Assembly (NCBI RefSeq): GCF_003289925.1
Contig: NZ_QLZQ01000011.1
Coordinates: 1 to 51,536 of the forward strand
Direction of reading: 5' to 3'
DNA length: 51,536 nt
Source: Planococcus maitriensis
GTDB lineage: Bacteria > Bacillota > Bacilli > Bacillales_A > Planococcaceae
A program made the position numbers and the translations under genes. Below are positions 11,732-19,683 of this stretch, in pieces (position 1 is the stretch's first letter; each line of letters opens with the position of its first letter). The notes beneath the pieces are model-generated. The model had not been told where the DNA came from and made no database searches. It saw only the letters and a list, made by a program, of their open reading frames with translations.

Positions 11732-11805
11732 GGCGGCGTAGCTCAGCTGGCTAGAGCGTACGGTTCATACCCGTAAGGTCGGGGGTTCGATCCCCTCTGC
11801 CGCCA
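11732..11805 (+). tRNA. tRNA-Met (CAT), elongator type
   Basis: A 74-nt cloverleaf. The acceptor arms GGCGGCG/TGCCGCC pair across the ends, the D arm holds AGCTCAG, the anticodon stem is TACGG/CCGTA with loop TTCATAC (anticodon CAT), and the T arm contains GGTTCGATCC. The discriminator is A and no CCA is encoded. The anticodon arm lacks the three G-C pairs of initiator tRNA and resembles B. subtilis elongator tRNA-Met rather than tRNA-Ile(CAU). Confidence 0.95.
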
Positions 11806-11815
11806 TCCTGTTATA

Positions 11816-11852
11816 AGCAGCGCCCTCCGTTATGGAGGGCGCTGCTTTTTTT
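11816..11852 (+). terminator. Terminator of the tRNA-Met transcript
   Basis: AGCAGCGCCCTCC / GGAGGGCGCTGCT perfect stem with a 5-nt loop, then seven or more T. There is no T-tract on the other strand, so it serves mainly the plus strand. Confidence 0.92.
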
Positions 11853-12312
11853 ATGTTAAAAAAGTGTCGATTTGCTTGAAATGATGGGCATCGTGGCTGG
11901 TGAGATCACCGAAATAACGCCCCATTGTCATATCCTTATCATCGACGTAGAACACGGCATTCCATTGACCAGGAGTGGCAGATGCAAGCTGCTCTTTCAA
12001 CATTCGGCGCTCTTCGATGGCTTGCGTGACAATTGACGGAAAATCCATCGTTTCGGCTTTATCGATGGCACGGCGGTTGAATTCATCGACTTCCGGCAAA
12101 GGTTCCAGATGTGCCCCTTCTTTCATATGCGGCAAGCGCTCGCTGCGAATAAAACGGTCCCATTCCGCGAGATGCAGGACCATTTGCGCAATCGACCATT
12201 TGCCATCCGCGATCGGCTTATGTGCGTCGTCGGACTCTGATAAGGTCTTTTGGAGAGATTCCAAGTAGATTTCGTACTCATCAAATGCCTGAAGGACTTG
12301 CTGTTGTTCCAT
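11851..12312 (-). CDS. DinB-family (DfsB-like) putative metal-dependent protein
   Basis: A 153-residue four-helix-bundle protein of the DinB/YfiT family, whose members include thiol S-transferases; the substrate here is unknown. Candidate metal ligands are His47 (MVLHLAEWDRF) and the C-terminal cluster His140, His143, His144 (TSHDAHHF), close to the family H-x(n)-HxxxH pattern. I use the ATG at 12312; a GTG three codons upstream is possible but its spacing from a ribosome site is poor. It occupies the place where spoIIE, yabS and yabT sit in B. subtilis, so it is an accessory gene in a core segment. No operon partner is evident. Confidence 0.8.
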   Translation of the reverse strand: MEQQQVLQAFDEYEIYLESLQKTLSESDDAHKPIADGKWSIAQMVLHLAEWDRFIRSERLPHMKEGAHLEPLPEVDEFNRRAIDKAETMDFPSIVTQAIEERRMLKEQLASATPGQWNAVFYVDDKDMTMGRYFGDLTSHDAHHFKQIDTFLT

Positions 12313-12420
12313 CTTTTCCACACCTTTCCGCTGTATCGTGCAGGACTAATGCCTACTGAGCTGTCTACTTACTTAGACAAACGCACCCCTTTCTCCTACC
12401 GCTTCAAGTTTTCGGCCGAT

Positions 12421-12452
12421 AAAAAAACGCTCTCCCCGAAAGGAAAAGCGTT
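12421..12452 (-). terminator. Terminator after the S1-domain gene
   Basis: Minus strand AACGCT / AGCGTT stem extended by TTTCC/GGGGA pairing, followed by seven T. Confidence 0.8.
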
Positions 12453-12513
12453 CCATGTTCATTTTTCAACTAAGTTGAAGCATTTTCTCTATGCTATTAA
12501 AACAGCTAGCAAG

Positions 12514-12933
12514 TTAGCCTCTTTTCGCGCCGCGACCGCCACGCTTAGATTCTGTGGCACGCTTTAGCGTCGACAGATTGTCTTCACTGTCTTTCAGGAA
12601 TTTTGCCATCTTCGTTTCGAAGGTTTCCTTAGGGGCGCGGTCAAAAGAACGATTGTTCGGACGCGGACGGCTTGGACGGCTTGTGCCGCCTTCAGGCTGA
12701 GGCTTCGCTTTGCGGATCGACAAACCGATTTTCCCGTCTGCTTCTACATTCATCACTTTCACTTCTACCATTTCGCCAACTTTCAAGTGATCGTTAATGT
12801 CTTTCACATAGTTGTCGGCGACTTCACTAATATGCACGAGGCCTGTTGCACCGGTTGGAAGCTGTACGAACGCTCCAAAGTTTGTAATACCCGTGACTTT
12901 TCCTTCTAACTTGCTGCCTACTTCAATCGACAT
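12514..12933 (-). CDS. yabR: S1 RNA-binding domain protein (YabR-like)
   Basis: A 139-residue protein with one S1 OB-fold domain at about 5-75 (GKVTGITNFGAFVQLPTG, GLVHISEV, and IGLSIRKAK). The basic tail is rich in Arg, Pro and Gly and ends in a GGRGAKRG-type sequence, suggesting RNA or ribosome contact. It is next to divIC as in B. subtilis yabR. GGAGGAG lies about nine bases before the ATG, and it has its own strong promoter. The precise role is not established. Confidence 0.9.
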   Translation of the reverse strand: MSIEVGSKLEGKVTGITNFGAFVQLPTGATGLVHISEVADNYVKDINDHLKVGEMVEVKVMNVEADGKIGLSIRKAKPQPEGGTSRPSRPRPNNRSFDRAPKETFETKMAKFLKDSEDNLSTLKRATESKRGGRGAKRG

Positions 12934-13015
12934 AAAAAAAATGCTCCTCCTTAAAATTTAAGATGACTCCAGGTTCGGGCCAAATTGACAGTTTGCGGGA
13001 CTGATCCCACCTTTA

Positions 13016-13043
13016 ATTATAGCGATGAAAGGGTGAGTGTCAA
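13016..13043 (-). promoter_or_regulatory. Consensus sigma-A promoter for yabR
   Basis: Minus-strand TTGACA (13038-13043), 16-bp spacer, TATAAT (13016-13021). Both hexamers match consensus, which implies strong expression independent of divIC. Confidence 0.8.
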
Positions 13044-13047
13044 CCGA

Positions 13048-13464
13048 CTACTCTTTTTCTTCGCTATCTTCTTGTGATTTCCCGGCATCATTCGGCAAGG
13101 TGAAAATGATCTCCCCTTCATCCGACAGGAAATAATCCTTGCGCGCAAGCTTCGACAAATAATCGTCGTCATTCAACAAACGGATCTGTTCTTCAAGCTT
13201 GGCCTGCTGCTTCTGTACTTCTTCAAGCTCGGCCAACTTTTCCTGTTGAATCTGTTCTTTCTCCGCAATGGTCTGTGATTGTGCATAAATGGTTGAGCCG
13301 AGCCAAATGCTCGTCAATAGTACCACCAAGCCGAATACTGCAAGCCTTCTGTACAATACCACTTTGTGCCGCTTTTTCCGTGCGTCTTCGATTTCCACAG
13401 CCCGCGTGTATTCATTTTGCAGCGGGGTCACTCCCTGATTTTCATGCATTTTCTCTCTCTTCAT
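13048..13464 (-). CDS. divIC: Cell division protein DivIC (FtsB-like)
   Basis: Bitopic divisome protein that pairs with FtsL/DivIB at the septum. The 138-residue protein has a charged cytoplasmic N-terminus, one membrane segment at about 40-60, a Gln/Glu-rich coiled coil at about 62-98, and then the DivIC signature region NDDDYLSKLARKDYFLSDEGEIIF. Its upstream neighbours in B. subtilis, the sporulation genes yabP and yabQ, are absent; a divergent carAB-argF cluster occupies that position. A candidate promoter is at 13499-13527. Confidence 0.95.
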   Translation of the reverse strand: MKREKMHENQGVTPLQNEYTRAVEIEDARKKRHKVVLYRRLAVFGLVVLLTSIWLGSTIYAQSQTIAEKEQIQQEKLAELEEVQKQQAKLEEQIRLLNDDDYLSKLARKDYFLSDEGEIIFTLPNDAGKSQEDSEEKE

Positions 13465-13498
13465 CTATGGACGCCCCTTCCCAACTGATTTTGTCATT

Positions 13499-13527
13499 AT
13501 TATACATGAAAAACATTCCATTTTAAA
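13499..13527 (-). promoter_or_regulatory. Candidate sigma-A promoter for divIC
   Basis: Minus-strand TTTAAA (13522-13527), 17-bp spacer, perfect TATAAT (13499-13504). Confidence 0.55.
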
Positions 13528-13591
13528 AGATTTTCTGTAAGCCCTTTCTCCTTTTTTCCTGTATTTAACCGGAATTTAACCCCTTTTCCAG

Positions 13592-13609
13592 ACAATTAAT
13601 AAAAATGCT
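13592..13609 (+). promoter_or_regulatory. Possible ARG box 1 (AhrC/ArgR operator)
   Basis: AATTAATAAAAATGC resembles the Bacillus half-operator ATGAATAAAAATTCA and abuts the carA -35 hexamer. Assigned by similarity to the remembered consensus and by gene content. Confidence 0.45.
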
Positions 13610-13610
13610 G

Positions 13611-13639
13611 TTGACTTAATTTTTATGCATCTTTATAAT
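13611..13639 (+). promoter_or_regulatory. Sigma-A promoter for carA-carB-argF
   Basis: TTGACT (13611-13616), 17-bp spacer, TATAAT (13634-13639). It lies 68 bases ahead of the carA start and between two ARG-box-like sites. Confidence 0.8.
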
Positions 13640-13653
13640 ACAGGACACATCAT

Positions 13654-13672
13654 TTATTATAAAAATTAATTA
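13654..13672 (+). promoter_or_regulatory. Possible ARG box 2 (AhrC/ArgR operator)
   Basis: TTATTATAAAAATTAAT just downstream of the -10 is close to the AhrC operator pattern. Its position would block early transcription when arginine is abundant. Confidence 0.5.
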
Positions 13673-13706
13673 TAATGTATATATATTCAAAAAAGGAGTG
13701 TGGATC

Positions 13707-14774
13707 ATGACAGGGAAATTGATTTTGGCAAATGGCGCATCGTATACCGGAACATGGCACGGCACACAAGCGGCAGTACAAGGAGAAGTCGTCTTTTTCA
13801 CCGGCATGACGGGCTACGAGGAAGTCATTACCGACCCTTCCTATAAAGGTCAGGTCATCGTTTTTTCCTATCCATTGATCGGCCAATACGGCATCGAATC
13901 ACTTTATGCACAATCCGAAAAAATCCAAGCCTCGGGCATCATTGTTGCAGAGCTGTATGCGGGCCCGTTGCCAAAACAGGCAATTTCGCTGGCACAATTC
14001 GCAGAAGCGCAAGGCGTTCCACTCCTCAGCGGCATCGATACACGCTCAGTCATCCAACAGGTTCGCGAAACGGGCACCATGCCGGCGCAGCTGCTTCATA
14101 CGAACTTCCCTGAACAGCCATGGCAAATGCTTAAGACCGATTTTTTCCCGGCCTGCGAAGCGGCGAAGACGAAACAGGTCGGCGAAGGCCCTTTGCATAT
14201 CGGCCTGGTCGATTTCCATTACAAAGCCTCCATCTTAAAAGAATTGCTCGCTCTGGGCTGCACGGTCAGCATCATCCCATACAACGGGGCAATCGACCTT
14301 CCCGAAACTCTCGGCGTTGACGGGCTATTGTTCTCGAACGGCCCGGGAGACCCGCAAGCATTGAACAGCCGCTTGCCTGTCTATCGCTCATGGGCAGAAC
14401 GCTATCCGTCATTTGGCATTTGCCTTGGCCATCAGGTGCTGGCTGCTGCTTTCGGGGCGAAAACAGCGAAGCTCGCTTACGGCCATCGTGGCGCCAACCA
14501 TCCCGTCAAAAACAATAAGACCGGACGCGTCAGCATGAGCTCCCAAAACCACAGCTATGTCGTTGAAGCAGAGAGCCTGCCGGACACGCCTTTTGAAGTG
14601 TTGTACGAAAACGTCAACGACGGCAGCATCGAAGGCTTGATCCATCCGCAATTGCCGATTACGACGGTTCAATTCCACCCGGAAGCGGCTCCCGGCCCGG
14701 CAGATCATCTCGCATTGTTCCACGAGTTCCTGGAGACGGTAAATGAAATGAAGAAGGTGAAAATGCATGCCTAA
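13707..14774 (+). CDS. carA: Carbamoyl-phosphate synthase small subunit (arginine type)
   Basis: Glutaminase subunit that supplies ammonia to CarB. Protein of 355 residues. The class I amidotransferase catalytic triad is visible: Cys239 in FGICLGHQVL, and His324/Glu326 in QFHPEAAPG. The ATG at 13707 has AAAGGAG eight bases upstream; an in-frame GTG at 13698 overlaps that site and is rejected. The carA reading frame overlaps carB by eight bases. Linkage to argF and ARG-box-like sites indicates the arginine-regulated enzyme rather than the pyrimidine one. Confidence 0.96.
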   Translation: MTGKLILANGASYTGTWHGTQAAVQGEVVFFTGMTGYEEVITDPSYKGQVIVFSYPLIGQYGIESLYAQSEKIQASGIIVAELYAGPLPKQAISLAQFAEAQGVPLLSGIDTRSVIQQVRETGTMPAQLLHTNFPEQPWQMLKTDFFPACEAAKTKQVGEGPLHIGLVDFHYKASILKELLALGCTVSIIPYNGAIDLPETLGVDGLLFSNGPGDPQALNSRLPVYRSWAERYPSFGICLGHQVLAAAFGAKTAKLAYGHRGANHPVKNNKTGRVSMSSQNHSYVVEAESLPDTPFEVLYENVNDGSIEGLIHPQLPITTVQFHPEAAPGPADHLALFHEFLETVNEMKKVKMHA

Positions 14775-17700
14775 GATAGAATCCATTGAAAAAGTACTTG
14801 TCATCGGTTCCGGCGCCATCGTCATCGGGCAAGCCGCAGAGTTCGACTATTCCGGTACCCAAGCATGCCTTGCATTAAAAGAAGAAGGCATCGAAGTGGT
14901 GCTCATCAATAACAACCCGGCGACGATCATGACCGATGAAAGCGTGTCGGACAAAGTGTATTTCGAGCCGATGACGCTCGAATCCGCCATTAAAATCATC
15001 GAAAAGGAGCGCCCCGACGGCTTGCTCGCGACTGTCGGAGGCCAGACTGGCCTGAATCTGGCGATGGCGCTGGCCGATGCCGGCATCCTGGAGCAATACG
15101 GCGTCGAATTGCTCGGTACCAATATGGCCGCCATCAAAAAAGCGGAAGACCGCGACCAGTTCCGTTCCTTGATGAAGCAACTCGGCGAGCCGGTTCCAGA
15201 TAGCGACATCATCTATTCGCTCGACGGGGCGCTCGCTTTCGCGGAGCGCACAGGCTATCCCGTTATCGTCCGCCCTGCCTATACGCTCGGCGGTTTCGGT
15301 GGCGGTATCGCAAGTGACGAGGTGGCCTATATCAAATTGGTCACGCAAGGCTTATCGGCAAGCCCGATCAAGCAATGCCTCGTCGAGACGAGCATCGCGG
15401 GATACAAGGAAATCGAATATGAAGTGATGCGCGATGCTTCCGGCACATGCATCACGATCTGCAATATGGAGAACTTGGACCCGGTCGGTGTGCATACCGG
15501 CGATTCGATTGTCGTCGCCCCGAGCCAAACCTTGAACGACCCGGATTTCCATATGCTGCGCTCATCCTGCATCAACATCATCGAAGCGCTCGGCATCATC
15601 GGCGCCTGCAATGTGCAGTTCGCCCTCCATCCGGAAACCTCCGAGTATTTTTTGATTGAAGTTAACCCGCGCGTCAGCCGTTCATCCGCGCTCGCTTCCA
15701 AAGCGACCGGCTATCCGATCGCAAAAATCGCGGCTAAGCTGGCGATCGGCTATACGCTCGATGAACTGAAGAATCCGGTAACCGGCACGACCTATGCCAG
15801 CTTCGAGCCGGCGCTCGATTACGTCGCCTTGAAAATCCCGCGCTGGCCGTTCGACCAATTTCCTTCAGCGGACCGTTCGCTCGGTACGCAGATGAAGGCG
15901 ACCGGCGAAGTGATGGCGATCGAGCGGCGCATGGAAGCTGCCATGCAAAAGGCGCTGCGTTCGCTTGAACTTCCGATAGACGGGTTCCGCCTTCCCGCCA
16001 TCTCTGCATTGCCGACGGGTGATTTGCTGGAACTCGCTATGAAGCCGGACGACCGCCGCTTATTCGTCTTATTCGAATTGCTCGTCCGCGGGAAAACGAT
16101 CGATGAACTGCACGCCATTACCGGCATCACGCCTTATTTCCTCTACGTTTTATCGAATATTGTCACAGAATGGCAAGACCTCAAATCGATCAGCTGGAAC
16201 ACCGTAACCGCTGAGCGCTTATTGCAGGCGAAAAAGCTCGGCTTCAGCGACCAGCAAATGGCCGATGTTTGGGGAGTGCCAGCAGCTGAAATCTGGGGGC
16301 AACGCAGAAGCTATAAAATTACGCCAGCTTACCGGATGATCGATACATGCGCCGCTGAATTCCGCTCGAATACAAATTATTTCTATTCGACGTGGGACAA
16401 TGACGCGGATGTCGACCGCTCGAATGACGCGAAAAAAGTCGCGGTCGTTGGCTCGGGGCCGATTCGCATCGGCCAAGGCATCGAATTCGATTATTGCTGC
16501 GTGCACAGTGTCATGGCCGCACAGAAGCTTGGCTATGAAGCGGTCATGATCAATAACAACCCGGAAACCGTCAGTACCGATTACGAAGTGGCAGATGCGC
16601 TTTATTTCGAACCGATCACGGCGGAAGATGTCTTGAACGTCCTGGAATTTGAAGGCATCCACCAAGTCATCCTCCAATTCGGCGGACAGACTTCGCTTAA
16701 TTTGGCGAAAGCGCTGGAAGAAGCGGGCATTACCGTGCTCGGCTCATCGGTCGATTTGCTGGATCAAATGGAAGACCGCGACCGCTTTTATGCATTTCTC
16801 GAGTCGATCGGTTTGCCGACCATCCCCGGGACAACGGCGAATGCGCCGGAAGAAGTGCTGCCGGCAGCGGAAAAGCTCGGCTTCCCGGTCTTGCTTCGCC
16901 CCTCCTATGTCATCGGTGGACGCGGCATGATCGTGCTTCACGACCAAGCGGAGCTAGATGCTTGGCTCACTGGAGCTGACAAGGCATTTCCGGTATTGGT
17001 TGACTATTTCGTCACCGGCAAAGAAGCCGAAGCCGATATATTAACGGACGGCAACAATGTCTGGGTCTCGGCGATCTTCGAGCATATCGAAGGGACCGGC
17101 GTCCATTCCGGTGACAGCATCGCCAGCACACCACCCTTGACATTAACAGATGTCCAGCAGCAAAAGCTGATCGATACCGCGAAGCATATTGCGAGACAAC
17201 TCGATTACACCGGGCTGTTCAATATCCAATTTGTCTATGAAGAAGATCAATTATTCGTTATGGAAATCAATCCCCGGGCGTCGCGCACGGCACCGATCAG
17301 TTCGAAAGTGACGGATGTGCCGCTCGTTCAGCACGCGACCGCCCTATTGCTCGGCGTGCCGTACGATGAGCTGGGTATCGAAGACATGTACAACGGACAG
17401 CCGGACTTCACTGTTAAAGCCCCGGTGTTCTCCCATATCAAATTGCCTGGCCTGTCCCCTGTCCTATCGCCCGAGATGATGTCGACCGGCGAAGTGATCG
17501 GCACTGCAAAACTGTTTGAAGACGCGCTCGAAAAAGCGCTGACCGGCGCTTCTGTCCAACTGGCCCAATTAAAGCAAAGCTCCACAATTTTTGCCGCGGC
17601 GGACAGCGACAGTTCACAGGAGCTCGACGCCTTTCGCGCGCAAGGCTTCACGATCGTGACCGAAGACCAACTTTCGTTTAACGAGTGGTTAACATCGAAA

Positions 17701-17865
17701 GACGCTGCCGCCTATATCGACTTTTCCGAAACACCCGACGCCAGCCGCATGGCGCAAGCTGCCATCCACCGCCTCCACGCCTGGTCGCGTCCGGAAACGG
17801 CCGATGCTTTCGCCACAAGCTTAAAAATACAATCTGAACGCTTGAAAGGAGTGCTTGCCCAATGA
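14767..17865 (+). CDS. carB: Carbamoyl-phosphate synthase large subunit (arginine type)
   Basis: Makes carbamoyl phosphate from bicarbonate, ammonia and two ATP. At 1032 residues it is close to the arginine-specific CarB of Bacillus (about 1030) and shorter than pyrimidine-type enzymes (about 1070). Two homologous ATP-grasp halves are seen: the first starts VLVIGSGAIVIGQAAEFDYS, the second VAVVGSGPIRIGQGIEFDY. Both contain metal and ATP site motifs (EVNPRVSRSSALASKATGYP and EINPRASRTAP). The C-terminal allosteric region (after about residue 900) is short, in line with arginine control acting on transcription. It overlaps carA by eight bases and argF by four. Confidence 0.97.
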   Translation: MPKIESIEKVLVIGSGAIVIGQAAEFDYSGTQACLALKEEGIEVVLINNNPATIMTDESVSDKVYFEPMTLESAIKIIEKERPDGLLATVGGQTGLNLAMALADAGILEQYGVELLGTNMAAIKKAEDRDQFRSLMKQLGEPVPDSDIIYSLDGALAFAERTGYPVIVRPAYTLGGFGGGIASDEVAYIKLVTQGLSASPIKQCLVETSIAGYKEIEYEVMRDASGTCITICNMENLDPVGVHTGDSIVVAPSQTLNDPDFHMLRSSCINIIEALGIIGACNVQFALHPETSEYFLIEVNPRVSRSSALASKATGYPIAKIAAKLAIGYTLDELKNPVTGTTYASFEPALDYVALKIPRWPFDQFPSADRSLGTQMKATGEVMAIERRMEAAMQKALRSLELPIDGFRLPAISALPTGDLLELAMKPDDRRLFVLFELLVRGKTIDELHAITGITPYFLYVLSNIVTEWQDLKSISWNTVTAERLLQAKKLGFSDQQMADVWGVPAAEIWGQRRSYKITPAYRMIDTCAAEFRSNTNYFYSTWDNDADVDRSNDAKKVAVVGSGPIRIGQGIEFDYCCVHSVMAAQKLGYEAVMINNNPETVSTDYEVADALYFEPITAEDVLNVLEFEGIHQVILQFGGQTSLNLAKALEEAGITVLGSSVDLLDQMEDRDRFYAFLESIGLPTIPGTTANAPEEVLPAAEKLGFPVLLRPSYVIGGRGMIVLHDQAELDAWLTGADKAFPVLVDYFVTGKEAEADILTDGNNVWVSAIFEHIEGTGVHSGDSIASTPPLTLTDVQQQKLIDTAKHIARQLDYTGLFNIQFVYEEDQLFVMEINPRASRTAPISSKVTDVPLVQHATALLLGVPYDELGIEDMYNGQPDFTVKAPVFSHIKLPGLSPVLSPEMMSTGEVIGTAKLFEDALEKALTGASVQLAQLKQSSTIFAAADSDSSQELDAFRAQGFTIVTEDQLSFNEWLTSKDAAAYIDFSETPDASRMAQAAIHRLHAWSRPETADAFATSLKIQSERLKGVLAQ

Positions 17866-18812
17866 CAATGATCATGCCCCTAGCCCCGACCGTTGCCCAA
17901 GAAGATTTTTTATCTTTGAAAGACTATAGCTCCGAGGAGATTCTCGACTTGCTTAATTTAGCGATTGAATTGAAGAAACCGGAAAATAAACATTTACCGC
18001 TCTTGAAAGGAAAAGTGCTCGGCATGATCTTCGAGAAATCATCGACCCGCACACGCGTTTCGTTTGAAGCCGGCATGCTGCAGCTCGGCGGGCACGCGAT
18101 GTTCTTGAGTTCCCAGGATACACAGCTTGGACGCGGTGAAACGATTGCCGATACGGCACGTGTGTTGTCGGGTTATTTGGACGGGCTGATGATCCGCACA
18201 TTCCACCAATCTGCAGTCGAGGAGCTAGCTGAATTCAGCTCGATTCCCGTTATCAATGGCTTGACGGACGATTACCACCCATGCCAAGTACTGGCTGACC
18301 TCATGACGCTTACGGAACATTTCGGGGAATTGAAAGGCCGCAAGCTGGCGTATATCGGGGATGGCAATAATATGGCCAATTCCTTGATGATCGGTGCCGC
18401 AAAAGTCGGGCTCGATATCGCGATCGCCGCCCCGAAAGGCTATGAACCGCAAGCCGAAATGGTCGATCTCGCACAAGCCATCGCCAAAGATACCGGTTCT
18501 GTGGTGACAGTGACCCACGATCCCGTCGAAGCCGTGAAAAACAGCGACGCTATCTATACGGATGTCTGGGCGAGCATGGGCCAGGAAGCCGAAGCCATTA
18601 AACGTTTGAATGATTTTGCAGGCTTCCAAGTGAATGCGGAACTGGTGCAGCACGCGAAAGCGGATTACATCTTTATGCACTGCCTACCTGCCCATCGCGA
18701 GGAAGAAGTGACGGCCGATATTCTGGAAGGCCCCCATTCAGTCATTTTCCAGGAAGCCGAAAACCGCCTGCATGCCCAAAAAGCGGTGCTCGTGACTTTG
18801 ATGGGCGATTGA
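17862..18812 (+). CDS. argF: Ornithine carbamoyltransferase
   Basis: Forms citrulline from ornithine and carbamoyl phosphate. The 316-residue protein has the carbamoyl-phosphate motif SSTRTR at 60-65, HPCQ near 140 and the ornithine-site FMHCLPAHR near 272. The start ATG overlaps the carB stop as ATGA, with AAAGGAG about 11 bases before. With carAB it forms a self-contained citrulline module on the strand opposite to its neighbours. No argC, argJ, argB or argD accompany it here. Confidence 0.97.
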   Translation: MTMIMPLAPTVAQEDFLSLKDYSSEEILDLLNLAIELKKPENKHLPLLKGKVLGMIFEKSSTRTRVSFEAGMLQLGGHAMFLSSQDTQLGRGETIADTARVLSGYLDGLMIRTFHQSAVEELAEFSSIPVINGLTDDYHPCQVLADLMTLTEHFGELKGRKLAYIGDGNNMANSLMIGAAKVGLDIAIAAPKGYEPQAEMVDLAQAIAKDTGSVVTVTHDPVEAVKNSDAIYTDVWASMGQEAEAIKRLNDFAGFQVNAELVQHAKADYIFMHCLPAHREEEVTADILEGPHSVIFQEAENRLHAQKAVLVTLMGD

Positions 18813-18829
18813 ACTTATTGATACGAATG

Positions 18830-18864
18830 AAGAGCCTTACCTGCAAATGGCGAGGCTCTTTTTT
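18830..18864 (+). terminator. Terminator of carA-carB-argF
   Basis: AAGAGCC / GGCTCTT stem followed by six T, 18 bases after the argF stop. Confidence 0.85.
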
Positions 18865-18887
18865 GCGTTGTCGAATTTTTAGTGGAG

Positions 18888-19365
18888 TGAAGTTTTCATG
18901 TATGGAGAAGTAAGTTTTGTTTTTTCATCACCTTGGTAGCCGCCGCCTCGCTTGGGGTTGAGCTCGCGCCATGAGCCAGGAAGGACGCCTGTCTCTTGGC
19001 TTCGCTTCACCCTTGTGCGCTTGGCGGCTTAGACATTTCGTTGAATCGAATGAGTCGGATGGATTCGGTTCTGGATGGTTCGTCCGCTTTTGGGTATGCG
19101 CTTAATGGGTTAAGCGAGTTGGGTCATGAAGTTTATGTGCGACGAGGTTCGTTCATTGTATTTTGCATCGCTTTGTTAGTCGCTGCCCCGCTTGGGGTTG
19201 GCCTTTCGCAATGAGCCAGAAACCCGCTGTCTCATTGCTTCGGCTCACCCTTGTGCGCTTGGCGGCTTGGATATTTCGTTGAAGTAAATAAGTAAGATGG
19301 TTCCGGTTTTGTATGACTCGTCCGCTTTTGAATACGTCGCTTAGTTGGAAATGCATGTGCTGAAC
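18888..19365 (+). repeat. Divergent tandem repeat, two units of about 240 bp
   Basis: The gap between argF and rqcP is about 870 bp with no credible gene. Two similar units lie head to tail (about 18888-19128 and 19129-19365). Corresponding landmarks are offset by 240 bp (CGCTTGGGGTTG ending at 18960 and 19200), and a 24-bp stretch is identical at 19007-19030 and 19245-19268. Each unit carries a hairpin (18968-18975/18993-19000; 19208-19215/19231-19238). Short open frames across it do not resemble proteins. Confidence 0.75.
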
Positions 19366-19419
19366 AAAATCAGTAAACTGGTCTACCGAGAAAAAGTGCA
19401 CTCTATTTCTTCATTTGCT

Positions 19420-19609
19420 GAGTGGAGAGGATGACACAACTACTTACCAATCTAAACCTAGAGATGAAGCGGAAACTGCTGACTCCTGGGGGACCGAGCG
19501 GGACTGGCGAGACAAATGTGTCGCGCTTTTTTGCGGCACATTGGCTCGATGCCCGCCCCCCGGAAAGCAGCAGTTGAAGCGCAATCTCACCTCATCACTA
19601 TTCCACTCC
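19420..19609. repeat. Long nested inverted repeat (cruciform-like element)
   Basis: Nested arms converge on a central hairpin: GAGTGGAGAGGATGA (19420-19434) against CTCATCACTATTCCACTC; AACTGCTG (19474-19481) with CAGCAGTT (19568-19575), exact; AATGTGTCGC (19515-19524) with GCGGCACATT (19533-19542), one G.T pair. It resembles the dispersed GC-rich intergenic repeats seen in many Bacillales genomes, by memory only. No transposase is present. Confidence 0.65.
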
Positions 19610-19640
19610 AACTATTCACATCATCTTATTTTCAACATAC

Positions 19641-19678
19641 AAAAAGAACCCAACCGTTAACCGGCTGGGTTCTTTTTC
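19641..19678. terminator. Bidirectional terminator between the argF-side repeats and rqcP
   Basis: AAAAAGAACCCA / TGGGTTCTTTTT stem with flanking A and T tracts on both sides. It ends the rqcP transcript on the minus strand and would also stop plus-strand read-through. Confidence 0.88.
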
Positions 19679-19683
19679 ATTCT

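Noticed and set aside
11732..11805. tRNA-Ile(CAU), the TilS substrate, next to tilS
   Set aside because: The CAT anticodon and tilS adjacency made this attractive, but the anticodon arm and body match elongator tRNA-Met rather than tRNA-Ile2.
18996..19214. Small protein of 72 codons in the argF-rqcP gap
   Set aside because: It spans the boundary between two repeat units, has no ribosome site, and its frame is not kept in the second unit.
18888..19365. CRISPR array
   Set aside because: There are only two units of about 240 bp with divergent sequence throughout; no short identical repeats with unique spacers.
13048..19680. Genomic island or prophage carrying carAB-argF
   Set aside because: No integrase, transposase, attachment repeats or phage genes; only metabolic genes and non-coding repeats are present, so I call it a relocated module.
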